A stretch of 64,000 nt of DNA from the NCBI RefSeq assembly GCF_041381155.1, contig NC_091135.1, forward strand, positions 69,862,418-69,926,417, given 5' to 3'. Both the position numbers and the translations under genes were made by a program. Below, in pieces: positions 45,286 to 59,700 of this stretch. The notes below the pieces were generated by a model. It was not told the DNA's origin. It saw only the letters and a list, made by a program, of their open reading frames with translations, and did no database searches. How positions within the stretch are numbered: position 1 is the first letter of the stretch; each line of letters starts with the position of its first letter. The DNA is from Argopecten irradians. Taxonomy: Eukaryota; Mollusca; Bivalvia; Pectinida; Pectinidae.

Positions 45286-47591
45286 GATTTCACTGAAAAT
45301 TATTTTTCAATCAACGTGTGTGACAGCTAGTTGTTTTAAGATAAATTCATTTAACATAAAGTTCTGGAATATTGTCACCGATTATTTAGATGGATGATTT
45401 GTAAAAAATCAACGTCATATTTACAGCTATCGCTATCAACATGGTTCAATGTATGTGATTACATGGATCTGAGTTCCAGTTTTTAAGGATTTACCGAAGT
45501 GTCTATTTAAAAGAATATCCGTTCGTTTTGACTTCCTAAACTCAAACTATATCGAGAACAATCCTTATAAATTAAGTTGAATAAGTCGGTAAGGTACGTA
45601 TTAGGCATTAATTTGCATATCCATTTGTTGCGCATTGATATCTTAGCCGATAGTTTTGTTTGGTCAATGACTGTGCCACTTTTAAATTCTTCCGCGAAAA
45701 CGTTCTTTATATATAACGTCATAAAACTTTCACTTCTTTCTGTCAATGGAAAAATAATCTCAAACGTCTAACCAATAGAAAAGAGTGTAAAATATGAAAT
45801 TAAATCATATCAATTAGGACACACCAGAGTACATATTGGCCATTTTAGACGTTATAGGGATCATGATCAAAAATCAGTAAAATTATTTAGTACTATATAC
45901 CAAAAAGGTGGAAAGTACCCCGAGACTTAAGATCTGCCCAACCTGGTTTTAGCGGTTAAAACTATATTCCTAGTAAGTCTTCACTGCACGCTTAATACCG
46001 TTTTAACACCTATCTAAGCACCCTCCACAACTATAAAAAGTGCCGTCACTAAGACGATAGCAGCCACTTTTCAACAAAAAATACACAAAAATGTCCTCAA
46101 TCGGGGTTTGGGAATTCATGTTGCCACATTCGCACTAATTATCCTACTGGTAATGGGAAATCCCTATACCTATTGCCCTAGGTCTTTCATATTCTGATGG
46201 TTCATCTGTCTCATTGTGACTTGTTCAGTTTGTTTTGGCATGCACTACCAAGAGGTTGATGGCTCGGTGTAACTATACCACTCGGCTACCATGGTCCCGA
46301 TACTTTCAGATACACGTACAAGCTATGTATCATTTCTTAAATGCTAAAACTAGGTTGAGTAGAATTTTTTGTCTCTGCACTTTCCACCCTTTACGTCTAT
46401 AGTGCATGTTTAATTCGCATTTTATTGATTTTTTATCTAGACTCCTAAATCGCCTGTGAGATAGCGACAGTAACTATCAAAGCAAGCAGTGCATTCTATG
46501 AATGTGATGAATAGATCAAAATGAAATGTTGAATTCATTACAATTTCTTCCTCTTTGTTGCCGATTCTGATACTTTTTTTCTGACACATTTCCGTTCAGC
46601 CATTTTGTTTACTTCTAAATACACAACAATGCGCATGCGTGCAAACATCCAAACCATCGCAACTTCATTTTATGTCCATCAGACATCGGTAATAAAACAA
46701 AGATTTCCCTAAATATTGTATTCAGAAAGCTTTGTTTAATCCCATACGCCTTTAGAAATTTAATTGAGATATATTTAATTATGTATTTTTAACTGATATC
46801 CCGTTTCTCGGGTTTTACAAAAAACGATTTACTAGGTTCTAAATAAAATTAACTATAATGTCTTATTTTTTCCCCATTTTAGTCTTTGATAATAATATTC
46901 ATTGGAATAAACCGTAAAGGTAATAATGATTCAATCTAAATGGATGTTTAGTAAAAAACGAATTATGCATGGATATAGCTAAAATGCAAATACATGATTA
47001 TTTTAATCAGCCTTAAGCTCTCTATGAAGCGAAAGAGACAAATTTTCAAAATGATCACCCATTTTTTTCATTTTATTTTTAAGTCATTGTGATATTCACA
47101 AACCGTACTATTCTAATATAAATATGCATATGGAAATATTATGGAATTTTAATATCACAATACATTTTATTTGAGTTCATTGTCACACTTAGCGAGAATA
47201 AAACTTTAAAGGAGAACTCTTTTTTGCAAGTTGACTGCTGCTTCAAAATCATCCCTTGGTTATATCCCTTTATATATCAAAGAAAAATTTTCATTTACTT
47301 ATTTATCGTAGTAAATCTAATATAATTGAACTATATATTTTTCGTCCTTAAGATTGATTTAATTTCTGTTTGTTGTTATATGATCATGATTGGAACGTTC
47401 CAATAGATAATGTTGTGATTACCGTGACAATTGACAAAATGTGTTTGGACATTTTAGAGCAATTTTCTAATGAAACAAAAATATTATTTGACGAAAACCG
47501 TTAAAATATAAACATAAATTGATTACAGAAGTCATCAGAGAAAACCACACTGCACTGCTTACCTTAGCCTAACTCAATGTCGTGAGTTAGA
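45286..47591. other. Intergenic region upstream of the GPCR gene
   Basis: No coding or RNA gene was recognised. ATGCGCATGCGTGC at 46629-46642 resembles an NRF-1 site and may mark a promoter. The minus strand at about 47555-47570 has AAGGTAAGC, a plausible donor for a GPCR 5' UTR exon, but nothing links the two directly. Confidence 0.4.
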
Positions 47592-47693
47592 ATGGCGGAG
47601 ACCGGTGGTTTGATGAAGGTGTCTGCCCAATCGACAATATACGGAACGATGACGCTGGTTTCTCTGAGAGAAAAGGCTGTCGAAATGCTTTAA
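47592..47693 (+). CDS. Possible 33-codon open frame or first exon, unproven
   Basis: ATGGCGGAGACCGG in good start context opens a frame reading MAETGGLMKVSAQSTIYGTM and ending REKAVEML, then TAA. It resembles no family I know. It could be a short peptide, the first exon of a gene interrupted by the array that starts 100 bases later, or chance. Confidence 0.15.
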   Translation: MAETGGLMKVSAQSTIYGTMTLVSLREKAVEML

Positions 47694-47789
47694 ATACTGA
47701 ATTTATCTCCAATGTTAATTCTTTTTAAAAAGATTTGATTGGTCTACATGATGAAGATTACTGGGATAAATATGATTTCTCAACGGTAA

Positions 47790-50700
47790 ATTGTGTGATA
47801 GTTGTACCCAGACTGTGTAATGTAAATTGTGTGATAGTTGTACCCAGACTGTGTAATGTAAATTGTTGTGATAGTTGTACCCAGACTGTGTAATGTAAAG
47901 TGTGTGATAGTTGTACCCAGACTGTGTAATGTAAATTGGTGTGATAGTTTAACGCCAGACTGTGTAAGGGATATTATGATAGTTGTACCCAGACTGTGTA
48001 ATGTAAATTGTGTGTGATAGTTGTACCCAGACTGTGTAAATGTAGTGATAGTGATAGTCTGTACCCAGACTGTGTAATGTAAAGTGTGTGATAGTTGTAC
48101 CCACACTATGTAATGTAAATGTGTGTGATAGTTGTACCCAGACTGTGTAATGTAAATTGTGTGATAGTTGTACCCAGACTGTGTAATGTAGTGTGTGATA
48201 GTTGTACCCAGACTGTGTAATGTAAATTGTGTGATAGTTTTACCCAGACTGTGTAATGTAAATTGTGTGATAGTTGTACCCAGACTGTGTAATGTAAAGT
48301 GTGTGATAGTTGTACCCAGAACTGTGTAATGTAAATTGTGCGATAGTTTTACCCAGACTGTGTAATGTAAGTTTGTGTGATAGTGATTGTACCCAGACTG
48401 TGTACCCAGACTGTTAGTGTGTGATAGTTGTACCCCAGACTGTGTAATGTAAAATTGTGTGATAGTTGTACCCAGACTGTGTAATGTAAATTGTGTGATA
48501 GTTGTACCCAGACTGTGTAATGTAAATTGTGTGATAGTTGTACCCAGACTGTGTAATGTAAAGTGTGTGATAGTTGTACCCAGACTGTGTAATGTAAATT
48601 GTGTGATAGTTGTACCCAGACTGTGTAATGTAAAGTGTGTGATAGTTGTACCCAGACTGTGTAATGTAAATTGTGTGATAGTTGTACCCAGACTGTGTAA
48701 TGTAAAGTGTGTGATAGTTGTACCCAGACTGTGTAATGTAGTAGTGTGTGTATAGTAGTTGTACCCAGACTGTGTAATGTAAACCCCAGACTGTGTGATA
48801 TTGTGTTGTTGTACCCAGACTGTGTGTAATGTGATAGTTGTGACTGTGTAATGTAAAGTGTGTAGTTGTACCCAGACTGTGTAATGTAAAGTGTGTGATA
48901 GTTGTACCCAGACTGTCTAATGTAAAGTGTGTGATAGGTGTGCCTAGACTGTGTAATGTAAAGTGTGTGGTAGTTGTACCCAGACTGTGTAATGTAAATT
49001 GTGTGATAGTTGTACCCAGACTGTGTAATGTAAAGTGTGTGATAGTTGTACCCAGACTGTGTAATGTAGTGTAAAGTGTGTGATAGTTGTACCCAAGACT
49101 GTGTAATGTAAATAAAGTGTGTGATAGTTGTACCCAGACTGTGCTAATGTAACAGTGTGTGATAGTTGTACCCAGACTGTGTAATGTAAAGTGTGTGATA
49201 GTTGTACCCAGACTGTGTAATGTAAATTGTGTGATAGTTGTACCCAGACTGTGTGTATATGTAAATGTGTAATGTAAATTGTGTGATAGTTGTACCCAGA
49301 CTGTGTAATGTAAATTGGTGTGATAGTTGTACCCAGACTGTGTAATGTAAAGTGTGTGATAGTTGTACCCAGACTGTGTAATGTAAAGTGTGTGATAGTT
49401 GTACCCAGACTGTGTAATGTAAATTGTGTGATAGTTGTACCCAGACTGTGTAATGTAGTGTGTGATAGTTGTACCCAGACTGTGTAATGTAAATTGTGTG
49501 ATAGTTGTACCCAGACTGTGTAATGTAAAGTGTGTGATAGTTGTACCCAGACTGTGTAATGTAAATTGTGTGATAGTTGTACCCAGACTGTGTAATGTAA
49601 ATATGTGTGATAGTTGTACCCAGACTGTGTAATTTAAAGTGTGTGATAGTTGTGACCTGTGTAATTAGTGTGTGATAGTTGTACCCAGACTGTGTAATGT
49701 AAATGTGTGTGATAGTTGTACCCAAACTGTGTAATGTAAAGTTGTGTGATAGTTGTACCCAGACCTGTGTAATGTAAATGTGTGATAGTTGTACCCAGAC
49801 TGTTCTAATGTCAAGTGTGTGATAGTTGTACCCCAGACTGTGTAAATGTAAATAATGTAAATTGTGATAGTGTACCCAGACTGTGTAATGTAAATTGTGT
49901 GATAGTTGTACCCCAGGGAACTGTGTAATGTAAATTGCGTGATAGTTGTACCCAGATAGTTGTACCCAGACTGTGTAATGTAGAAGTGTGTGATAGTTGT
50001 ACCCAGACTGTGTAATGTAAAGTGTGTGATAGTTGTACCCAGACTGTGTAATGTAAAGTGTGTGATAGTTGTACCCAGACTGTGTAATGTAAATTGTGTG
50101 ATAGTTGTACCCAGACTGTCTAATGTAAAGTGTGTGATAGTTGTACCCAGACTGTGTAGTGTAAATTGTGTGATAGTTGTACCCAGACTGTGTAATGTAA
50201 ATTGTGATAGTTGTATTCAGACTGTGTAATGTAAAGTGTGTGATAGTTGTACCCAGACTGTGTAATGTAAATTGTGTGATAGTTGTACCCAGACTGTGTA
50301 ATGTAAATTGTGTGATAGTTGTACCCAGACTGTGTAATGTAAAGTGTGTGATAGTTGTACCCAGACTGTGTAATGTAAATTGTGTGATAGTTGTACCCAG
50401 ACTGTGTAATGTAGTGTGTGATAGTTGTACCCAGACTGTGTAATGTAAATTGTGTGATAGTTGTACCCAGACTGTGTAATGTAAATTGTGTGATAGTTGT
50501 ACCCAGACTGTGTAATGTAAGTGTGTGATAGTTGTACCCAGACTGTGTAATGTAAATTGTGTGATAGTTGTAACCCAGACTGTGTAATGTAAATTGTGTG
50601 ATAGTTGTACCCAGACTGTGTAATGTAAAGTGTGTGATAGTTGTACCCAGACTGTGTGTAATGTAAACTGTGTATTGTGTGATAGTTGTACCCAGACTGT

Positions 50701-53700
50701 GTAATGTAAATTGTGTGATAGTTGTACCCAGACTGTGTAATGTAAAGTGTGTGATAGTTGTACCCAGACTGTGTAATGTAAAGTGTGTGATAGTTGTACC
50801 CAGACTGTGTAATGTAAATTGTGTGATAGTTGTACCCAGACTGTGTAATGTAAATTGTGTGATAGTTGTACCCAGACTGTGTAATGTAAAGTGTGTGATA
50901 GTTGTACCCAGACTGTGTAATGTAAAGTGTGTGATAGTTGTACCCAGACTGTGTAATGTAGTGTTGTGATAGTTGTACCCAGACTGTGTAATGTAAATTG
51001 TGTGATAGTTGTACCCAGACTGTGTAATGTAAATTGTGTGATAGTTGTACCCAGACTGTGTAATGTAAAGTGTGTGATAGTTGTACCCAGACTGTGTAAT
51101 GTAAATTGTGTGATAGTTGTACCCAGCCAGACTGTGTAATGTAAAGTGTGTGATAGTTGTACCCAGACTGTGTAATGTAAATTGTGTGATAGTTGTACCC
51201 AGACTGTGTAATGTAAAGTGTGTGATAGTTGTACCCACACTGTGTAATGTAAATTGCGTGATAGTTGTACCCAGACTGTGTAATGTAAATTGTGTGATAG
51301 TTGTACCCAGACTGTGTAATGTAAATTGTGTGATAGTTGTACCCAGACTGTGTAATGTAAAGTGTGTGATAGGTGTGTACCCAGACTGTGTAATGTAAAG
51401 TGTGTGATAGTTGTACCCAGACTGTGTAATGTAAATTGTGTGATAGTTGTACCCAGACTGTGTAATGTAAATGTGTGTGATAGTTGTACCCAGACTGTGT
51501 AATGTAAATTGTGTGTGATAGTTGTACCCCAGACTGTGTAATGTAAAGTGTGTGATACCCAGACTGTGTAATGTAAAGTGTGTGATAGTTGTACCCAGAC
51601 TGTGTAATGTAAATTGTGTGTGATAGTTGTACCCAGACTGTGTAATGTAAAGTGTGTGATATAGTTGTACCCAGACTGTGTAATGTAAGTGTGTGATAGT
51701 TGTACCCAGACTGTGTAATGTAAAGATTGTGTGATAGTTGTACCCAGACTGTGTAATGTAAAGTGTGTGATAGTTGTACCCAGACTGTGTAATGTAAAGT
51801 GTGTGATAGTTGTACCCAGACTGTGTAATGTAAAGTGTGTGATAGTTGTACCCAGACTGTGTAATGTAAATTGTGTGATAGTTGTACCCAGACTGTGTAA
51901 TGTAAATTGTGTGATAGTTGTACCCAGACTGTGTAATGTAAATTGTGTGATAGTTGTACCCAGACTGTGTAATGTAAAGTGTGTGATAGTTGTACCCAGA
52001 CTGTGTAATGTAAATTGTGTGATAGTTGTACCCAGACTGTGTAATGTAAATTGTGTGATAGTTGTACCCAGACTGTGTAATGTAAATTGTGTGTGATAGT
52101 TGTACCCAGACTGTCTAATGTAAATTGTGTGATAGTTGTACCCAGACTGTGTAATGTAAATTGTGTGATAGTTGTACCCAGACTGTGTAATGTAGTGTGT
52201 GATAGTTGTACCCAGACTGTGTAATGTAAAGTGTGTGATAGTTGTACCCAGACTGTGTAATGTAAAGTGTGTGATAGTTGTACCCAGACTGTGTAATGTA
52301 AAGTGTGTGATAGTTGTACCCAGACTGTGTAATGTAAATTGTGTGATAGTTGTACCCAGACTGTGTGACTGTGTACTGTGTAAAATTGTGTGATAGTTGT
52401 ACCCAGACTGTGTAATGTAAATTGTGTGATAGTTGTACCCAGACTGTGTAATGTAAATTGTGTGATAGTTGTACCCAGACTGTGTAATGTAAAGTGTGTG
52501 ATAGTTGTACCCAGACTGTGTAATGTAGTGTGTGATAGTTGTACCCAGACTGTGTAATGTAAAGTGTGTGATAGTTGTACCCAGACTGTGTAATGTAAAG
52601 TGTGTGATAGTTGTACCCAGACTGTGTAATGTAAATTGTGTGATAGTTGTACCCAGACTGTGTAATGTAAATTGTGTGATAGTTGTACCCAGACTGTGTA
52701 ATGTAAAGTGTGTGATACTTGTACCCAGACTGTGTAATGTAAATTGTGTGATAGTTGTACCCAGACTGTGTAATGTAAAGTGTGTGATAGTTGTACCCAG
52801 ACTGTGTAATGTAAATTGTGTGATAGTTGTACCCAGACTGTGTAATGTAAATTGTGTGATAGTTGTACCCAGACTGTGTAATGTAAATTGTGTGATAGTT
52901 GTACCCAGACTGTGTAATGTAAAGTGTGTGATAGTTGTACCCAGACTGTGTAATGTAGTGTGTGATAGTTGTACCCAGACTGTGTAATGTAGTGTGTGAT
53001 AGTTGTACCCAGACTGTGTAATGTAAAGTGTGTGATAGTTGTACCCAGACTGTGTAATGTAGTGTGTGATAGTTGTACCCAGACTGTGTAATGTAAATTG
53101 TGTGATAGTTGTACCCAGACTGTGTAATGTAAATTGTGTGATAGTTGTACCCAGACTGTGTAATGTAAATTGTGTGATAGTTGTACCCAGACTGTGTAAT
53201 GTAAATTGTGTGATAGTTGTACCCAGACTGTGTAATGTAAATTGTGTGATAGTTGTACCCAGACTGTGTAATGTAAAGTGTGTGATAGTTGTACCCAGAC
53301 TGTGTAATGTAAATTGTGTGATAGTTGTACCCAGACTGTGTAATGTAAATTTTGTGTGATAGTTGTACCCAGACTGTGTAATGTAAATTGTGTGATAGTT
53401 GTACCCAGACTGTGTAATGTAAAGTGTGTGATAGTTGTACCCAGACTGTGTAATGTTAATTGTGTGATAGTTGTACCCAGACTGTGTAATGTAAAGTGTG
53501 TGATAGTTGTACCCAGACTGTGTAATGTAAAGTGTGTGATAGTTGTACCCAGACTGTGTAATGTAAATTGTGTGATAGTTGTACCCAGACTGTGTAATGT
53601 AAATGTGTGTGATAGTTGTACCCAGACTGTGTAATGTAAAGCTTGTATGTGTGTGTGATAGTTGTACCCAGACTGTGTAATGTAAAGTGTGTGATAGTTG

Positions 53701-56700
53701 TACCCAGACTGTGTAATGTAAATTGTGTGTGATAGTTGTACCCAGACTGTGTAATGTAAATTGTGTGATAGTTGTACCCAGACTGTGTAATGTAAATTGT
53801 GTGATAGTTGTACCCAGACTGTGTAATGTAAAGTGTGTGATAGTTGTACCCAGACTGTGTAATGTAAATTGTGTGATAGTTGTACCCAGACTGTGTAATG
53901 TAAAGTGTGTGATAGTTGTACCCAGACTGTGTAATGTAAAGTGTGTGATAGTTGTACCCAGACTGTGTAATGTAAAGTGTGTGATAGTTGTACCCAGACT
54001 GTGTAATGTAAATTGTGTGATAGTTGTACCCAGACTGTGTAATGTAAAGTGTGTGATAGTTGTACCCAGACTGTGTAATGTAAAGTGTGTGATAGTTGTA
54101 CCCAGACTGTGTAATGTAAAGTGTGTGATAGTTGTACCCAGACTGTGTGTAATGTGTGATAGTTGTACCCAGACTGTGTAATGTAAAGTGTGTGATAGTT
54201 GTACCCAGACTGTGTAATGTAAAGTGTGTGATAGTTGTACCCAGACTGTGTAATGTAAATTGTGTGATAGTTGTACCCAGACTGTCTAATGTAAAGTGTG
54301 TGATAGTTGTACCCAGACTGTGTAATGTAAATTGTGTGATAGTTGTACCCAGACTGTGTAATGTAAAGTGTGTGATAGTTGTACCCAGACTGTGTAATGT
54401 AAAGTGTGTGATAGTTGTACCCAGACTGTGTAATGTAAAGTGTGTGATAGTTGTACCCAGACTGTGTAATGTAAAGTGTGTGATAGTTGTACCCAGACTG
54501 TGTAATGTAAAGTGTGTGATAGTTGTACCCAGACTGTGTAATGTAAAGTGTGTGATAGTTGTACCCAGACTGTGTAATGTAAATTGTGTGATAGTTGTAC
54601 CCAGACTGTGTAATGTAAAGTGTGTGATAGTTGTACCCAGACTGTGTAATGTAAATTGTGTGATAGTTGTACCCAGACTGTGTAATGTAAATTGTGTGAT
54701 AGTTGTACCCAGACTGTGTAATGTAAATTGTGTGATAGTTGTACCCAGACTGTGTAATGTAAAGTGTGTGATAGTTGTACCCAGACTGTGTAATGTAAAT
54801 TGTGTGATAGTTGTACCCAGACTGTGTAATGTAAATTGTGTGATAGTTGTACCCAGAACTGTGTAATGTAAAGTTGTGTGATAGTTGTACCCAGACTGTG
54901 TAATGTAAAGTGTGTGATAGTTGTACCCAGACTGTGTAATGTAGTGTGTGATAGTTGTACCCAGACTGTGTAATGTAAAGTGTGTGATAGTTGTACCCAG
55001 ACTGTGTAATGTAAAGTGTGTGATAGTTGTACCCAGACTGTGTAATGTAAATTGTGTGATAGTTGTACCCAGACTGTGTAATGTAAAGTGTGTGATAGTT
55101 GTACCCAGACTGTGTAATGTAAAGTGTGTGATAGTTGTACCCAGAGACTGTGTAATGTAAATTGTGTGATAGTTGTACCCAGACTGTGTAATGTAAATTG
55201 TGTGATAGTTGTACCCAGACTGTGTAATGTAAATTGTGTGATAGTTGTACCCAGACTGTGTAATGTAAATTGTGTGATAGTTGTACCCAGACTGTGTAAT
55301 GTAAAGTGTGTGATAGTTGTACCCAGACTGTGTAATGTAAATTGTGTGATAGTTGTACCCAGACTGTGTAATGTAGTGTGTGATAGTTGTACCCAGACTG
55401 TGTAATGTAAAGTGTGACTGTGTGATAGTGTTGTTACCCAGACTGTGTAATGTAAATTGTGTGATAGTTGTACCCAGACTGTGTAATGTAAAGTGTGTGA
55501 TAGTTGTACCCAGACTGTGTAATGTAAAGTGTGTGTATAGTTGTACCCAGACTGTGTAATGTAAATTGTGTGATAGTTGTACCCAGACTGTGTAATGTAA
55601 AGTGTGTGATAGTTGTACCCAGACTGTGTAATGTAAAGTGTGTGATAGTTGTACCCAGACTGTGTAATGTAAATTGTGTGATAGTTGTACCCCACTGACT
55701 GTGTAATGTAAATTGTGTGATAGTTGTACCCAGACTGTGTAATGTAAATTGTGTGATAGTTGTACCCAGACTGTGTAATGTAAATTGTGTGATAGTTGTA
55801 CCCAGACTGTGTAATGTAAAGTGTGTGATAGTTTTACCCAGACTGTGTAATGTAAAGTGTGTGATAGTTGTACCCAGACTGTGTAATGTAAATTGTGTGA
55901 TAGTTGTACCCAGACTGTGTAATGTAAAGTGTGTGATAGTTGTACCCAGACTGTGTAATGTAAATTGTGTGATAGTTGTACCCAGACTGTGTAATGTAAA
56001 GTGTGTGATAGTTGTACCCAGACTGTGTAATGTAAATTGTGTGATAGTTGTACCCAGACTGTGTAATGTAAAGTGTGTGATAGTTGTACCCAGACTGTGT
56101 AATGTAAAGTGTGTGATAGTTGTACCCAGACTGTGTAATGTAAATTGTGTGATAGTTGTACCCAGACTGTGTAATGTAAATTGTGTGATAGTTGTACCCA
56201 GACTGTGTAATGTAAATTGTGTGATAGTTGTACCCAGACTGTGTAATGTAAAGTGTGTGATAGTTGTACCCAGACTGTGTAATGTAAAGTGTGTGATAGT
56301 TGTACCCAGACTGTGTAATGTAAATTGTGTGATAGTTGTACCCAGACTGTGTAATGTAAAGTGTGTGATAGTTGTACCCAGACTGTGTAATGTAAAGTGT
56401 GTGATAGTTGTACCCAGACTGTGTAATGTAAAGTGTGTGATAGTTGTACCCAGACTGTGTAATGTAAAGTGTGTGATAGTTGTACCCAGACTGTGTAATG
56501 TAAATTGTGTGATAGTTGTACCCAGACTGTGTAATGTAAAGTGTGTGATAGTTGTACCCAGACTGTGTAATGTAAATTGTGTGATAGTTGTACCCAGACT
56601 GTGTAATGTAAAGTGTGTGATAGTTGTACCCAGACTGTGTAATGTAAAGTGTGTGATAGTTGTACCCAGACTGTGTAATGTAAATTGTGTGATAGTTGTA

Positions 56701-59700
56701 CCCAGACTGTGTAATGTAAATTGTGTGATAGTTGTACCCAGACTGTGTAATGTAAATTGTGTGATAGTTGTACCCAGACTGTGTAATGTAAAGTGTGTGA
56801 TAGTTGTACCCAGACTGTGTAATGTAAAGTGTGTGATAGTTGTACCCAGACTGTGTAATGTAAAGTGTGTGATAGTTGTACCCAGACTGTGTAATGTAAA
56901 TTGTGTGATAGTTGTACCCAGACTGTGTAATGTAAATTGTGTGATAGTTGTACCCAGACTGTGTAATGTAAAGTGTGTGATAGTTGTACCCAGACTGTGT
57001 AATGTAAATTGTGTGATAGTTGTACCCAGACTGTGTAATGTAAAGTGTGTGATAGTTGTACCCAGACTGTGTAATGTAGTGTTGTGATAGTTGTACCCAG
57101 ACTGTGTAATGTAAAGTGTGTAATAGTTGTACCCAGACTGTGAGATAGTTGTACCAAGACTGTGTAAAGTGTGTGATAGTTGTACCCAGACTGTGTAATG
57201 TAAATTGTGTGATAGTTGTACCCAGACTGTGTAATGTAAATTGTGTGATAGTTGTACCCAGACTGTGTAATGTAAATTGTGTGATAGTTGTACCCAGACT
57301 GTGTAATGTAAAGTGTGTGATAGTTGTACCCAGACTGTGTAATGTAAATTGTGTGATAGTTAAGTGTGTGATAGTTGTACCCAGACTGTGTAATGTAAAG
57401 TGTGTGATAGTTGTACCCAGACTGTGTAATGTAAATTGTGTGATAGTTGTACCCAGACTGTGTAATGTAAATTGTGTGATAGTTGTACCCAGACTGTGTA
57501 ATGTAAAGTGTGTGATAGTTGTACCCAGACTGTGTAATGTAAATTGTGTGATAGTTGTACCCAGACTGTGTAATGTAAATTGTGTGATAGTTGTACCCAG
57601 ACTGTGTAATGTAAAGTGTGTGATAGTTGTACCCAGACTGTGTAATGTAAAGTGTGTGATAGTTGTACCCAGACTGTGTAATGTAAATTGTGTGATAGTT
57701 GTACCCAGACTGTGTAATGTAAATGTGTGTGATAGTTGTACCCAGACTGTGTAATGTAAATTGTGTGATAGTTGTACCCAGACTGTGTAATGTAAATTGT
57801 GTGATAGTTGTACCCAGACTGTGTAATGTAAAGTGTGTGATAGTTGTACCCAGACTGTGTAATGTAAATTGTGTGATAGTTGTACCCAGACTGTGTAATG
57901 TAAATTGTGTGATAGTTGTACCCAGACTGTGTAATGTAAATTGTGTGATAGTTGTACCCAGACTGTGTAATGTAGTGTGTGATAGTTGTACCCAGACTGT
58001 GTAATGTAAATTGTGTGATAGTTGTACCCAGACTGTGTAATGTAAATTGTGTGATAGTTGTACCCAGACTGTGTAATGTAAATTGTGTGATAGTTGTACC
58101 CAGACTGTGTAATGTAAAGTGTGTGATAGTTGTACCCAGACTGTGTAATGTAGTGTGTGATTGTTGTACCCAGACTGTGTAATGTAAATTGTGTGATAGT
58201 TGTACCCAGACTGTGTAATGTAAAGTGTGTGATAGTTGTACCCAGACGTAATGTAGTGTGATAGTTGTACCCAGACTGTGTAATGTAAATTGTGTGATAG
58301 TTGTACCCAGACTGTGTAATGTAAAGTGTGTGATAGTTGTACCCAGACTGTGTAATGTAAAGTGTGTGATAGTTGTACCCAGACTGTGTAATGTAAATTG
58401 TGTGATAGTTGTACCCAGACTGTGTAATGTAAAGTGTGTGATAGTTGTACCCAGACTGTGTAATGTAAATTGTGTGATAGTTGTACCCAGACTGTGTAAT
58501 GTAAATTGTGTGATAGTTGTACCCAGACTGTCTAATGTAAAATGTGTGATAGTTGTACCCAGACTGTGTAATGTAAAGTGTGTGATAGTTGTACCCAGAC
58601 TGTGTAATGTAGTGTGTGATAGTTGTACCCAGACTGTGTAATGTAAAGTGTGTGATAGTTGTACCCAGACTGTGTAATGTAAAGTGTGTGATAGTTGTAC
58701 CCAGACTGTGTAATGTAAATTGTGTGATAGTTGTACCCAGACTGTGTAATGTAAATTGTGTGATAGTTGTACCCAGACTGTGTAATGTAAAGTGTGTGAT
58801 AGTTGTACCCAGACTGTGTAATGTAAAGTGTGTGATAGTTGTACCCAGACTGTGTAATGTAAATTGTGTGATAGTTGTACCCAGACTGTGTAATGTAAAT
58901 TGTGTGATAGTTGTACCCAGACTGTGTAATGTAAAGTGTGTGATAGTTGTACCCAGACTGTGTAATGTAAATTGTGTGATAGTTGTACCCAGACTGTGTA
59001 ATGTAAATTGTGTGATAGTTGTACCCAGACTGTGTAATGTAAATTGTGTGATAGTTGTACCCAGACTGTGTAATGTAAAGTGTGTGATAGTTGTACCCAG
59101 ACTGTGTAATGTAAAGTGTGTGATAGTTGTACCCAGACTGTGTAATGTAAAGTGTGTGATAGTTGTACCCAGACTGTGTAATGTAAATTGTGTGATAGTT
59201 GTACCCAGACTGTGTAATGTAAATTGTGTGATAGTTGTACCCAGACTGTGTAATGTAAAGTGTGTGATAGTTGTACCCAGACTGTGTAATGTAAATTGTG
59301 TGATAGTTGTACCCAGACTGTGTAATGTAAAAGTGTGTGATAGTTGTACCCAGTACTGTGTAATGTAAATTGTGTGATAGTTGTACCCAGACTGTGTAAT
59401 GTAAATTGTGTGATAGTTGTACCCAGACTGTGTAATGTAAATTGTGTGATAGTTGTACCCAGACTGTGTAATGTAAATTGTGTGATAGTTGTACCCAGAC
59501 TGTGTAATGTAATTTGTGTGATAGTTGTACCCAGACTGTGTAATGTAAATTGTGTGATAGTTGTACCCAGACTGTGTAATGTAAATTGTGTGATAGTTGT
59601 ACCCACACTATGTAATGTAGTGTGTGATAGTTGTACCCAGACTGTGTAATGTAAATTGTGTGATAGTTGTACCCAGACTGTGTAATGTAAATTGTGTGAT

